Below, piece by piece: positions 45,307-57,190 of a stretch of 64,000 bases of DNA. The notes beneath the pieces were generated by a model. That model was not told where the DNA came from. It saw only the letters and a list, made by a program, of their open reading frames with translations, and did no database searches. How positions within the stretch are numbered: the stretch's first letter is position 1; every line of letters begins with the position of its first letter. The translations under genes and the position numbers were made by a program. Source of the DNA: Brassica napus (taxonomy: Eukaryota > Streptophyta > Magnoliopsida > Brassicales > Brassicaceae); NCBI RefSeq assembly GCF_020379485.1, contig NC_063447.1:53991452-54055451 (forward strand). Direction: 5' to 3'.

Positions 45307-46822
45307 TGATATCTTGTGAATTTACATGTTTTTAACTTCTTATTCTTGAATGGTTTGGTCATTTAGAGTATCATTTAGGCACATTTAGGTTGCATATCAT
45401 TGCATTTGTACATATCAGGTGTTGGAGAGCACCATGGATGAGTTAGAAGACCATTGGAGGGATTTTGAGTCCAAAGAGTGAAAGATGAACACGGATGAAG
45501 GCCTTAAAGATCTCTTCTGAAGCTCAAAATTTGTGGAGACACTGGAAATTGAGTTAGCTTTACAATGGAGGTGGTTTCAAGTCGTTTGGAGCTGTATTGA
45601 GGGATTTATGATCAAAATACTACACACATATCAATATGACATTCCTAGCGGCCAGGCGTAGCGGCAAAAGATGGTCGCTACAGAAGATAGAGCTGAGGCG
45701 CCTAAGTACCGTAGCGGGAGTGTGTAGCGGGTTAGAGAGACCGCTATAGTCGAAGCGCTTTCTGTAGCGGTCTTCCGTAGCGGCATAATGAGGTCGCTAT
45801 GAGTTCAAGAATGCGAAAAAATCGTCTAAGTGTCCTAGCGGCCACCCGTAGCGGGCATGTCAGGTCGCTACAGGCATAGTGACCTCTGGTAGCGACCTTT
45901 TATGGTCACTACGGAGAAAAATATCTGTTTTTATGGGTCAACCCCAGCTCGAGTTTTAGATATATATAACTACTTTTCAGACAATAATTGGGGATCTATC
46001 TACTTTTTTATGAAGAACACAAGAACTCTTGAGAGAGAAAGCTTGAATCTTTAGTTTCTTTTCTTCTTATTCTCTTGAATTTGCTTGTTTAATCCTTGTT
46101 TATCTTTATTCTCTGTTGTATCTACTTGAATATGCTTCAATCTATTATGAGATTAAGTGTTTTCATGGAGATTAGTGAGTAGTTTCCTTAAGAATTCATG
46201 GGTTAGGGAGATTAGAGTAACTTAGTGAAGATCTATGGTGTTATTGTATTAGATCCTTGTATGAACTTGCTTGTTGAGTATTTTTAATGCTTGTTTAGTC
46301 TTGATCACTCTAAACCTGATTTCTAAACACTTCTCATCAGACATGATTAGATGAAGTGTTTGAATCAACTCAACTAAGCTCTAGTGAGATTAGCCAAGGA
46401 CACTTGATGTTAAAATTGCTAGATAGTTATTAAACTTGAACTTAAAGATTGCTTGATTGAATTAAGCCAAAGACATTTGATGTTTAATGATTTCTAAGCA
46501 AATGGACATTTACCTAGACATAGGACTCGTCTAAAATTGTGTTTAGACTTAAGAGATTACTTTGATTGAAAGCTTGTCACCTAGATTGGATCTTAGTTAC
46601 TTGAAGTCAATTCCCTTAGCCCATGGATTCACTTGTTTAAATTGATTAAAACCTTGTTGTATTGCTCTGTTTGCTATTGTTAGTTGTCACACACTCACCA
46701 CTATTGAATCTACTTAGCTTAAGAAATGACTTGTATTCTCACTGATTCACATCACTAGGACTGGTTCGACATTCACCCCACTATACTACAACATTTGCAA
46801 TAGGCAGAAAAACCTATTATCA
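45307..46822 (+). repeat. Left LTR of the Athila-like element (1516 bp)
   Basis: Begins TGATATCTTGTG and ends CTATTATCA. Holds an array of TAGCGG dyad modules (about 45647-45925), a TATATATAAC box at 45961-45970, and a 322 bp block (46251-46572) shared with the right LTR. Confidence 0.85.
45647..45925. promoter_or_regulatory. Array of TAGCGG...TAGCGG...GGTCGCTA modules in U3
   Basis: Four and a half modules of roughly 40 bases, each with two forward TAGCGG words about 13 bases apart and one reverse CGCTA word 16-20 bases later, spaced about 60 bases and lying just upstream of the TATA box. Related modules occur in the right LTR (50365-50457). Confidence 0.7.
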
Positions 46823-46825
46823 AAT

Positions 46826-46843
46826 TGGCGCCGTTGCCGGGGA
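46826..46843 (+). other. Primer binding site, tRNA-Asp type
   Basis: TGGCGCCGTTGCCGGGGA, three bases after the left LTR. Diagnostic of Athila/Tat-lineage gypsy elements. Confidence 0.9.
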
Positions 46844-46963
46844 ACTAAGTAGATTTGTCATTAAGATTTCAAACTTTCTTGAGATTAAGCTTTATTTTCT
46901 TATGCTTTGTTTTGCTTTTGTATAGCTACTAACCTCTTCTTCTAGCTTTTGTTATTTGTAGAG

Positions 46964-47917
46964 ATGGCTTCAAGCTACTCTGAGAAGCCACAAGAAGAGG
47001 AAGAGACATTTGAAGATCGCATTGAAGATCAGCCATATGTGAAGCCACCACCCTTTGATATACGCATACTCACACCAGATCAAAGAGTGGAGTTACACCG
47101 GCTTCAGAGAACGAAAGAGTATTGGGGTAAGCCAATAAGACACCTAGCACAAATGGTCCGGATAAACCTTATTAGGGATAGAGCAGAGTTTGAAGGAAGA
47201 GATGTTAACCAGTATGAGTTTGATGCTGCTTGTGCCCTTGATGAGGTAATGTATTGGGTTCCACCACCCCAGCTGGAAGGTATAAGCATTTCCACTTTAG
47301 AACTTAAACTTGAGGAAATTTGTTTGCCTTGTGGTGAGGATAACGCCCCTGATCTTGATTCTCTTGTGCTCATAAATGAATGTCTTGATCTGATATGTGA
47401 AACTAGGAAACTAGATGAATTGAGAGTAGAAAAGCTTGTTAAAGATCACATTGAAGTTTGCTTTGTCAAGAACTATATTTGTGCTTCATTTGATCTTGAG
47501 TCCAACTTTTTGCTGCTTGAGAATTCTAGACCTCTTCTTGAACTTGCTGATTTAGGGGATGAACTTGATGTGGATAAGCTCTTGCTTGAGATAGAAAACT
47601 CCCATGCTGAAAACTATCATGAGAATGTGAACATTGTGAATTATTTGATTGATGGAGATAGAGTTGACTACTTTGTTAAAACTTCGTTTGAACCTGTAGT
47701 TGATTTTGTGTTTCCACCTATTGCTTTTGATTCTCATGATCATCTGAACCTCAAGAAGCATTTCATAACTCATATCATATCTTTAGTGAAGCTCTTTGAG
47801 GAAAAATCTGTCTATTTTCTATGGACAGTAGTGTGTTTCTTTGCACACTTGGTTTCTTGTTCTTGTAGGAGAAAGACCAAAGGTGCATTGGCTCAGCCTT
47901 TTGATACTTATGATTAG
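46964..47917 (+). CDS. Unknown protein encoded by the Athila-like element
   Basis: 317 aa from the ATG of MASSYSEKPQEEEE (the open frame starts a little upstream at a TTG, which I do not use). It is acidic and Leu-rich. The N-terminal part has PPPFDIRILTPDQRVELHRL and KEYWGKPIRHLAQMVRINLI. The middle is Leu/Asp/Glu-rich (LELKLEEICLP, LELADLGDELDVDKLLL). The C-terminus has a likely membrane segment VYFLWTVVCFFAHLVSC followed by SCRRKTK. I see no zinc knuckle, protease or polymerase motif, and it is not an Athila Gag that I recognise. The frame is uninterrupted, unlike most transposon frames here. It could be a Gag-derived or env-like remnant. Confidence 0.6.
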   Translation: MASSYSEKPQEEEETFEDRIEDQPYVKPPPFDIRILTPDQRVELHRLQRTKEYWGKPIRHLAQMVRINLIRDRAEFEGRDVNQYEFDAACALDEVMYWVPPPQLEGISISTLELKLEEICLPCGEDNAPDLDSLVLINECLDLICETRKLDELRVEKLVKDHIEVCFVKNYICASFDLESNFLLLENSRPLLELADLGDELDVDKLLLEIENSHAENYHENVNIVNYLIDGDRVDYFVKTSFEPVVDFVFPPIAFDSHDHLNLKKHFITHIISLVKLFEEKSVYFLWTVVCFFAHLVSCSCRRKTKGALAQPFDTYD

Positions 47918-49010
47918 CAAGCACACAAAGTCAAGCTAGAGACTTAAAACAAGCTCACTTGGGAGGAAGTCCCATGTCTATCCCTATATATATTATAGTT
48001 TTACTTGTGTGGTTTTTCTTTTGTGTGTTTAATAAGTGTGTTTAAAATTTTTAGGTGATTCCCCTCTTAATCAAAGAAAAAGATGGCCATCCAGCAAAGC
48101 TACAAGTGTTAAAATTATTCAACTCCATCTAGCAACTCCAAGCTAAGTGTCTCTACAACCATTGTAAATATATAGTCTTCTTGTTTGTTTCTTCTAGACC
48201 TCTTCTTTCACCTTGCTCTCACACAAGAGACTGTGTGAAGTAAGTGTGGGGGGGAGAGTCTACTTATCTCACATGTTTTCTGTTTTGTTTACTTGTCATA
48301 AGCATTGCATATCCATTTGCATAGAAAATCAATAAAAAAAATTAGTTATATCATTTGCATCTTTAGGTTTGAGTCTAGATCATATAGAATGCATAGGTAA
48401 AATCCCTACAAAGGACTCATGCAATGAACTCATTGTTGATACCCTTTTGAATCATAATAAGTAGCTTGAGCTTCTTCTGAATTTCTTGTAGACTTCGAGC
48501 CTTGAAAACTCCTCTTAAGACTCATTGAATCTTACTCTTTGAAACCAACTCCGATCTTAATTGACTAAAATGAACTTAATGCTTCTTGCTTATGGTCTCT
48601 TGAGTACTAAATCATGGCTTTACACACACTTGAGCTTGTATAAACCATTTTACCAATCTTTTTGACAACTCAAGTGGTAGTCCATACCCTAAACCCTTCC
48701 CTTCTTTCAAACCATCATTAATTGTTGAGTGAGGTCTTTTTGTGAAAGCTTGTCATGTGCAAAATCTTGAGAGTATTAGGAGCGACATTGATTTGTTCTC
48801 ATCTCTTGCTAGCATTAGGACCTCTTTTGGGCTAGAATCTAGGATGGTGGTTGGAATGATGTGCTTTAATTATTTTGATCTTGAGGATTGAATTGGGAAA
48901 GATTATGTAAAGGAAATGAATCAAAAAAAAAAAAAAAAAAAAAAAAAAAAGAAAAAGAGTGTGTCTAAAAATATATATATATATATAGCTCAGATTGTGT
49001 CAATGAAAAC

Positions 49011-49049
<39 letters not shown>

Positions 49050-49607
49050 GTTCATTGGGTAAGAGATGAAAATGGGTGTACATTTGGGATTTGAGATGAA
49101 GAAAAGAAAGGGTAGAACTTAAAAATTGTCTAGGAAAAGGGTACAATGATGAGAACCGATTTATGTATGCATTAATTGCTCCTTTTCTTAGATAAATTTT
49201 GCATAATGATCAAACTCCTATTCTTGAGTGTAAGTCACCATAGCAAAATGTATTTGGACCCTTCTCATTCTTCACATTAAGCCATTTTTCTCACCAAACC
49301 GAATGATTTGGACCAATTGGCAATTTGCGAGAATTCACTTATGATATTTCTTATTGAATGTGAAAGTTGGTTGATTTGAGGATTCATCATAATGAGTTAA
49401 AATATCAAAGGAATTGATAGGCCGAGAGAAGTTAGAGCTAATAAAAACAAATTGCTCTTGCTATTTGGTATGATTTTGTAAGGATATCACAACGATGGCA
49501 TTGAAGAGTTTCTTAAGGTCATGAATTTCCATTTGTGTATTGAAACATCACTTCCCATGTTCTTGAAAGTTTACTTGAGGACAAGTAAAGGACTAGTGTG
49601 GAGGAGT
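47918..49607. other. Non-coding internal region of the Athila-like element
   Basis: Contains a purine-rich GTGTGGGGGGGAGAG word at 48244-48258, two long poly-A tracts (48923-48950, 28 A; 49012-49047, 36 A) and a (TA)n stretch between them. No coding frame. Confidence 0.7.
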
Positions 49608-51444
49608 TGATATCTCATGATTTTTATAAGTTTTAGATTCATATTTTAGCTCATTATGATCATTTTAGGTTGCATTTAGGTCTTTGTGTTGTATTTGCAT
49701 ACTCATTTGCATATCATAGGGGTTGGAATGCTTATTTGGAAGTTTGGGGCGAAATTCAAGGGTTATACTGCAAAGTTTGGAAGTTTTGGGTCCACTGTGA
49801 TGTTAACAAGAATCCAGGGACCAAGGTTGCAAATTCGTAATATTCGCTTGGGCTAAATCGCGCATTGGAAACTTTGGGTTTGATTCGCAAGGGCATTTTT
49901 GCACATTCCAAAGGCTGGGTCCGTTTTGTAAAGAATCAAAAGGACAGGGACTGGTTTTGAAAATAATGAAGAAGTCTCCATTGGAGGAGATCGAGAGTTT
50001 GGTTTCAACGCGAACGACGGCGAGGCTAATTCCAACCACGGCAAAGCTCGACGACGATGAGACTCGAGCACCTGAGAGCACGACCTGGAGGAGGATAGCT
50101 CGAGAAATGGAGAGGTCGTGGACATGAGACCTCACGTCGATGGCATCCGGTCGCGGTGAGGGATGATCCCGACGACGAGAATGAGCACGGCCACGGGAGA
50201 TAGAGAGGCCGTGAGCCAGTGACGACGAAGGAGACGACGGCTGAAGCTGGAGACGAGGAAGCTCGGGTCTCGAGACAAAGAAGAGCGAATCGGAGCTCAA
50301 GCTCGAAGAAGTTCACAGCGACTTGGCAAAGCGGGTTAATGAGGTCGCCACATCATGAGCGAGTGCTGGAGCGGCCATTGGTAGCGGGGACGTGACGCCG
50401 CTCGGGAAGACGCGGATTCGCTAGCGGCCACTGGTAGCGGGACGTGATGGCCGCTACGAACAGATTTGGAGATGTTGACCGGTTTATTCCGGTTTGACCC
50501 GGTTTAATTCACTAAACCAGCTCGAGTTTGGCATGTCTTATATATAGTTTTAAACCTAAAAACCTGAGGGATATCTCATTTTTCTCTCAAGAACTTGCCT
50601 CCCTTTGTAAAAAAGCTTGGATTTTTATATCACAATCTAAGAAAGTTTTTAATTCTATATCTTGTTTCTCCTTCTCATAAACATGGTGAGCCTTGAATTC
50701 ATCATGGGTTTGAGGTTTCTCATGGAGATTAGAGAGTAGACACTCCTTGGATTCATGGTTAAGGTAGATTAGGGTGATTAAGTGTAGATTTAGGGTGTTT
50801 TATTGTAGATCCTTGTATGAACTTGCTTGTTGAGTATTTTTAATGCTTGTTTAGTCTTGATCACTCTAAACCTGATTTCTAAACACTTCTCATCAGACAT
50901 GATTAGATGAAGTGTTTGAATCAACTCAACTAAGCTCTAGTGAGATTAGCCAAGGACACTTGATGTTAAAATTGCTAGATAGTTATTGAACTTGAACTTA
51001 AAGATTGCTTGATTGAATTAAGCCAAAGACATTTGATGTTTAATGATTTCTAAGCAAATGGGCATTTACCTAGACATAGGACTTGTCTAGAATTGTGTTT
51101 AGACTTAAGAGATTACTTTGATTGAAAGTTGCCACCTTTAGATTGAACCTTGATCACCTTATATCAATTATCCTTACCATGGATCCATTCTTAGTATTTG
51201 ATTGAATTCTTGCACTTATTTCTTGATTGGATTTGAGATCACCTTGTTTATATTTCTAGGATATTAGTTTGTTACAAATCATCTATCTTCTTGTTTGCTT
51301 AGATTAGGAAGGTTTGTGTATTCTTGGTGTTATAAGTCTCTAGTTCTCTGTGGATTCGATCCTAAAATGCTACAATGACATACCATTCGATTGTGGTATT
51401 GTTGGCACATTAGGTTAATTGGTGTGTGCTTAAACGCGTAATCA
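49608..51444 (+). repeat. Right LTR of the Athila-like element (1837 bp)
   Basis: Begins TGATATCTCATG after a purine tract (GTGTGGAGGAG) and ends CGCGTAATCA. It carries a GC-rich stretch (49960-50460) not present in the left LTR, two TAGCGG modules, and the shared block at 50807-51128. The open frames on the minus strand at 49803-50316 belong to this GC-rich stretch and are not genes. Confidence 0.85.
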
Positions 51445-51449
51445 ATCCA

Positions 51450-52839
51450 GACGACGAGCCAGATACCAAATTAAAGCTCTTGACGAGACGAAGCCAACGC
51501 CGCTAACCCCGCATCAATCGGAGTTCGGACGCGCCCTCACGCTCAGCTACAATACAGGCGGAAAATTTGTTCCAGAAACCAAAATCTCTCTCAACCATAT
51601 ACCAGTCTCCTATTCCAACAAGCAGCAACAAAAACAATAATTCCGAGCAATCCATCAGCTAACCAGGAAGATCTCTAACTGATAGACCGATCAACCCATC
51701 AAAAGTTTTCAGGTATCATCGAAAACTCATCTAAAACCCATAAAGTATTAAATACTCCCATCCGCAGCCATGTAGCTATATTTAGCAACATGTCTCTGCA
51801 AATAAAATAAAACCAGAAAACATAAACTCTTTAAAATCTCGAACCTGAACTTGTTTTGAACCTGTTCTTAATCTGAAACTGATTTTAAAATTGTTTAAAA
51901 CTTTTCCTGATGATAGTTTCACATTAGAACTGTTTAGGATTGAAAGTTAAACAATTTTTTTTAAAAATCTGACTGCTATATGTTGAAAGAAACCGACTAT
52001 TACTTGCTTAAACTTATCATTATTGTCCTGTTTAATGTTCTTATCTGATCTGAATCAACTAGAACTGTTAAGGACTGTATGTTACATAATTTTTTTTGAA
52101 AATCTGATCATGGTTTCATAAATTAATCCGAGGTTTTACCTCATGTTCTTGTCTGAGAAATTTGTTTTCCTGATGATTGATAACGACTAGAACTTGATTA
52201 GGATTGAAAAAAATATTTTTTTCAATATTTAAAATCGAAATATCAGAGATATATCTGAGAAAATATATTTATTTTTAAATAGAAAAGTATATAATAAATT
52301 GCTTGAATAAATCAAATCTTCCTGATTTATTTTTTTTAAGTCACAATAATTTCTGATTTGATTATTTTTCGAAAAAAATAATAATAAATATATGGTATAT
52401 TTTTCGAAAACCCTAACCTGATTTCATGATTGAATTGGTTTGCTTGATTGCATATTGTTTGCATACTAATATTGCATACTGAACATGAAATCTCGACTGT
52501 TAGGGATATAGATCATTTATAGTTTTCAAGCAATCTGATCTGAACTGAAAAAAAAAAAATCATTATACTAAATGATCCGATCCAATGGGATGAAGAAAAT
52601 ATGAAACATTTTCCTGATCATCTAAGATAGAATCCCTAAAGGCCTTGAAACCTTGTATTTGAAATAAGAGGACCTTAAATCTGAAAAATACATTGATCCA
52701 CACCTTAAACTGTATGGTTTTAAGAAAATGCATCATTTAGAAAAAAAATTTCTTTTGGTCCGTGTGTGGCATTGATATGAAGCATGAAAAATTTCAAAAA
52801 GATTACTTGATTAAGACCTGTTTTGAATAATGATTTCAG
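51450..52839. other. Leader of copia element B
   Basis: The 5' untranslated leader between primer site and gag, interrupted by the nested element at 45307. It is AT-rich with several similar words (ctgatttga, gaactgtttaggattgaaa). No gene. Confidence 0.6.
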
Positions 52840-53538
52840 ATGTCGAGTTTCATACCCTCATATTACAAAGCCCTTGATCTCTCTGGAGATAATTATCTTG
52901 ATTGGGCTATAAACACTTCAGCCGTCTTGAAGTCTAGAGGACTTGGGAAGTGCATCAAGTATGGCAATGACACCCTTGCGTGTGAAAGACACAGAGCCAT
53001 AATGATTATGCGACACCATCTCTGTGAGGACCTAAGAGACGAGTTTGGATATGTTAATGATCCTCATAATCTCTGGTCATTTTTGAATTCTAGATTCTGT
53101 GAGCCATTGTTGCACGAATCCAAGAAAAAATGGGAAGCTCTAAGGTTCCAGGATTATGAATCCGTGGACAATTATCACTCTGATCTTATGAGAATCACCT
53201 ATAGTCTTAGACTATGTGGTGAATTGGTAACAAACGAGGATTTGTTAAACAAAACTCGTGACACATTCCATTCAGAGGAAGTGTTGTTATCACATCAGGC
53301 CAAAGGTTTCACCACCTATTATGACCTGTTCTCATATTTATTAGACATTGAGCAAAAGAAGCAGAAAAGGATGGATAACATCAGACGGTTTAATGACATC
53401 ATGGAGATATATTATGAAGTACTAGACAGTGAGATGAAAATCCCTGAATCTAATAAAGCCACATTAGATAAGAAGAGATCTGAGGAGGATTCCGAGTGGA
53501 CACTCATGGACCATGAGGTCGGATTATACATTGAATAA
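52840..53538 (+). CDS. Intact Gag of copia element B
   Basis: 232 aa from MSSFIPSYYKALDLSGDNYLDW. It matches the UBN2/DUF4219 Gag type: YLDWAINTSAVLKSRGL, AIMIMRHHLCEDLRDEF, LWSFLNSRF, then ALRFQDYESVDNYHSDLMRITYSLRLCGE and DTFHSEEVLLSHQAKGFTTY. It ends at a TAA after an acidic tail (EEDSEWTLMDHEVGLYIE) with no CCHC zinc knuckle, so it is shorter than a normal copia Gag. It is uninterrupted, whereas the pol region after it is in ruins. Gag forms the virus-like particle in the cytoplasm. Confidence 0.85.
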   Translation: MSSFIPSYYKALDLSGDNYLDWAINTSAVLKSRGLGKCIKYGNDTLACERHRAIMIMRHHLCEDLRDEFGYVNDPHNLWSFLNSRFCEPLLHESKKKWEALRFQDYESVDNYHSDLMRITYSLRLCGELVTNEDLLNKTRDTFHSEEVLLSHQAKGFTTYYDLFSYLLDIEQKKQKRMDNIRRFNDIMEIYYEVLDSEMKIPESNKATLDKKRSEEDSEWTLMDHEVGLYIE

Positions 53539-53899
53539 TTTTCCGACATTCTGATTTTATGTTTTCATATCTGATTTGATTTATTTGTTATTCATTTATG
53601 TTATTGAAATAATAAAAACGATTTTATTTTTATATATTATCTTGCTTGGTCTTGCTTGATGATTCTTGATTAAATAACAAATAAAACCTTAATAAAAGGA
53701 TAATCAGTCCACTGATAGTTGATTTCATGCATGGTTTAACTTTACCTTGATTGTATAGGTTTAACTTTACCTTCCTGCAATCACATAAAATCAATTGTTG
53801 GGTGTAGACTAATGAGTCAGTTCACTGATAGATTGATTTCTCGCATAGATTTAACTTCATCTTGATTGTATAGGTTCAACTTTACCTTCCTACAATCAC

Positions 53900-56870
53900 T
53901 TGAAATCAATTAATTGGTACTGACAATGGCAAAAGATACGACATTATTCAGACCCATTGAGTTATAAAGATTTATAACATTCTACATTGAACCAGTGAGC
54001 AAAGAAAATACGATTCCTTTCAGATTTTTGAAAAATCGCCTAAAAGCATTATGAATGCATATACCCATATTTTCTACTGATTTATTCTATGCTAAGGATC
54101 AGTATGAAAGAGGCATAAAACCATGGTAACCAGTATGGTTCACCACGAAATAAACACTTATGGCATGACCAGATTAGCCATCTTGATCCAAAATATGATG
54201 AAAAATTAATTAAGGCACAAAAGTGATCCTATAAAATCTCACAATGTGTTATAAGTACACAAAAGGGAAAATCACTAAGGCTCCACTGTCCTAAGCACTA
54301 CGAAATTATGAGTATGTTCATGAGGGGGAGAGAGGACTAAAACCCACAGTCCATGATCATATCATAAATTCGGATTCCATGGTTTACAACCATAATATAC
54401 ACGGCTGGAAAGCTTTAAAGCCCTCACTAATGGTACATCACCCACGTCCAGCCTAAAGCTTAAGGACATTATGTATATAAATATTGATTTACATCAGGCC
54501 ATACATGTAAGCATAGACATTCCCACCTCTGAATGATTAAGGATCATAAACCAGACATATACACAAACCATCTTAAGAAAATACGAATATTCCACCACAT
54601 ATATGTGTGCCATTTAAGATGGAACCTCAGATGAGGATTGAGAATATATATTAGATAAATAAGACTTCCTCCACAAAACTATAATGTATCTTGTGCCAAA
54701 CATGGATGATTTAATCAAGTGGCCAAGAACACAGATTACAAAAGATAGTAATCTGATTATCCAACTTTGAAAGGAGAAAGTTATCAGGCTGATAAAGAGT
54801 AAAGAGTAAAAGAGAAATATAATGGTATCAACCATAGTTGTCTTGGCAAGATCCTCAGACCAAAGATTATGATCTAGACGTTCTAAAAGAATATGATCAA
54901 AAGATATAAAAGCTAGCAGAAATATATGCCAGACACACTGACCCGAAAAGAAAAAATGACTATGTCATACCAGCTTAAGCACCACGAATTTGATGTCTAA
55001 GAGACACAATCAAGTTGCTACAATGTCTATTAGAGATAGACAAATAAGTTCCAAATAATAAGGAACCTCGGAAAGTAATGAAAGGTGCTCAGAATCGTAC
55101 AAATCCGAGTTCATAAGAGAAACCAGTTCAGACAGAGAAATAAGGTTGCGCAACCACACATCTAAGGTACCAGACCATGTAGTTTGGGACGCCAAACTGC
55201 AAGGTATAAAGGTCTTGGATAATAAGATCTCAAAATCTAATTAGATCATGTCTGGAACAGTATGAAACTAAAGATAAAGAGTGTTAACACCAAAGATGTA
55301 TTTACATACATAAGAGCTCATAAAAGATTGTAGTACTTGGGATTTGAAGGATATAACCTGAGGATCATGAACCCACGTAGAGTACTCATAAAACCTATAT
55401 AGGGACGTGGGGTGTTCAAAGAATTCAAAGTAATTATAAGACAGATGGGCGTAGTAACCATGTACATACAGAAAAGCCATCTAAGAAAGAAACCAGTGAA
55501 TGGATCTTGTGAGATAAGAAATTCCGTGAGATTAAAGGACATGACCACATGGTATAGTGTGTCCATGTTCCTTCTAAATAACGTTCAAGTATAGCTTGAT
55601 TACACAAGGATACTCACAAGGACCAAGGAACAATTTATAAAGAGATATGCTCCTATATGGTGGATGCTACTACAGAAAATCAAGTTTGATTTTGTCTGGA
55701 TATTTACTAAAGAAATAATGGTGTAGTAAGCAGCAAATGGATCACTGGATAAAGGTATCAACGTACCATAGAAATATGAGAAAGAAATTCTCATAGAACA
55801 AGCTTTGTTCCTAAGTTGTTTATGGATTGTAATATACAGCAGCTGTAAGTAATATGAAAGACTAAGTATTTACTTAGTGCAGTCAGTCCATACAGAAAAT
55901 ATTATAATTCCTTGTGATCATAATACAGACCAACTGAGAGAAAAAGGTTTAATGGTTCAAAGGTTCAATGATACAAGTTATCGATTGATTAAACAAGCTA
56001 TGTTTTACATATGGAAAGTCTGTAGAAAAATCATAGCCGTGTGTGTGTGTGTATGATTAAGTCAGCACGCCTAAGTGAGAACCATAAACCAGGATAGTGA
56101 CCAGAAGGATGTCTGGTCGTGGCATAATGATTATAAGCATTGCTAAAGCAAGAAAAGATCGATAACCATGTACAAAGGACATGAGTGTATGACTGCGAAT
56201 TCATTGTGTGATGAGTTTCATTGCAGCAAATAATTATTGATGGTATGACCTTAGACACTCATGATTATGAACGAATATAGACAAGGTCTATAGCTCAACA
56301 TGGATCGACAAAAGAAAATAAAGAATGATTGATTACAATGGATAAAGCCATTGACACATACGAAGAGATATAAGTCCGAATGAACGAAAGATATGAAGTA
56401 AAGTTGTTCGTATGTGTTCTAGGTCTATGACTCAATATATATTGAATGTCCACGTTTTAGGAAAGCCATATAACCAAAGAGAATCCGTGGGACATGAAAA
56501 AGGACATGTAAGTAAAGTTTTATTGCAGATTATAAAGTCCATCCGAGCACCGTTTGAAGCACCATCAGTTCAACCAAGACATGGAGTGATCAGCAGCAAA
56601 GATGTACATCCTGACCACATCTTAATGGAGTTCCAAAAGACATACCAACGTTCAAGACTTACAAGTTCATTCAAGAAGAATCCAGCTGATCATCTTCACC
56701 AAGTCATAGGCAACTTCAACGTTCAAGAAGACTCGGATACCAGATGGGAATGCGTATACTACAGTGATGCATTCATCAGGGGGAGTTCATGTGTTGTACT
56801 CATTTTCCTGTCTTGTTTTCCCTTTTACCACATTGTGTTTTGGGTTTGTCAAGAGAGGTTTTAATGAGGC
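53900..56870 (+). pseudogene. Decayed pol of copia element B
   Basis: Only short recognisable pieces: NKHLWHDQISHLDP (gag-pre-integrase, near 54150), a QGYSQGPRN-like RT block near 55612 with the following DMLLYGGCYY remnant of an ETYSPVVDATT motif, and a tail near 56560-56780. No reading frame is longer than about 150 codons, and the RT catalytic block was not found. Confidence 0.75.
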
Positions 56871-56921
56871 AACATCCAAAGCATGAATGAACCTTGACCG
56901 GATGTGTCGATCAAGGGGGAG

Positions 56922-57190
56922 TGTTATAAACCATTTAGTGATCGACCCATTTATCAGCCCGTGTAGCAAGACGGGCCAAGCCCATCCGCAAGATCATACT
57001 GGCGCCTATCTACTCTTATGTTTATCTACATTATAGTTGGTGTTTATCTTACGTATTGCTAGTCATTATCTAGTTAAGGATAAGTACGATCTCATGTCGA
57101 TCCAGTACTTAGACCGTCATTACCATATGTATATAAAGACCAGTTGGTCGACCTAATAATACACACAAGTTTCCCTCTTCATTCACAACA
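56922..57190 (+). repeat. 3' LTR of copia element B
   Basis: Same length as the 5' LTR with five base differences, no indels. Directly followed by the ATTTT target duplication. Confidence 0.97.

Larger units (their letters stand above)
45307..51444 (+). mobile_element. Nested non-autonomous Athila-like (Ty3/gypsy) element
   Basis: Inserted in the leader of copia B, with a perfect target duplication ATCCA (45302-45306 and 51445-51449). The ends are TG...CA. The primer site TGGCGCCGTTGCCGGGGA (46826-46843) is the tRNA-Asp type used by Athila and Tat elements. The internal region (46823-49607, 2.8 kb) has one open frame and no protease, RT or integrase, so it must be moved in trans. The two LTRs are 1516 and 1837 bp and very unequal in sequence. 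Confidence 0.9.
44913..57190 (+). mobile_element. Copia element B, gag intact, pol decayed, with a nested element
   Basis: LTRs 44913-45181 and 56922-57190 (269 bp each, 5 differences, 98.1% identical). Target duplication ATTTT (44908-44912 and 57191-57195). Purine tract AAGGGGGAG-like before the 3' LTR. Without the nested 6.1 kb insertion and its 5 bp duplication the element is about 6.1 kb. It is related to copia A (Gag similarity and the same primer-site type). Confidence 0.97.

Noticed and set aside
49803..50316. Three overlapping minus-strand Ser/Pro-rich open frames
   Set aside because: They sit in the GC-rich part of the right LTR, overlap each other and have no domain.
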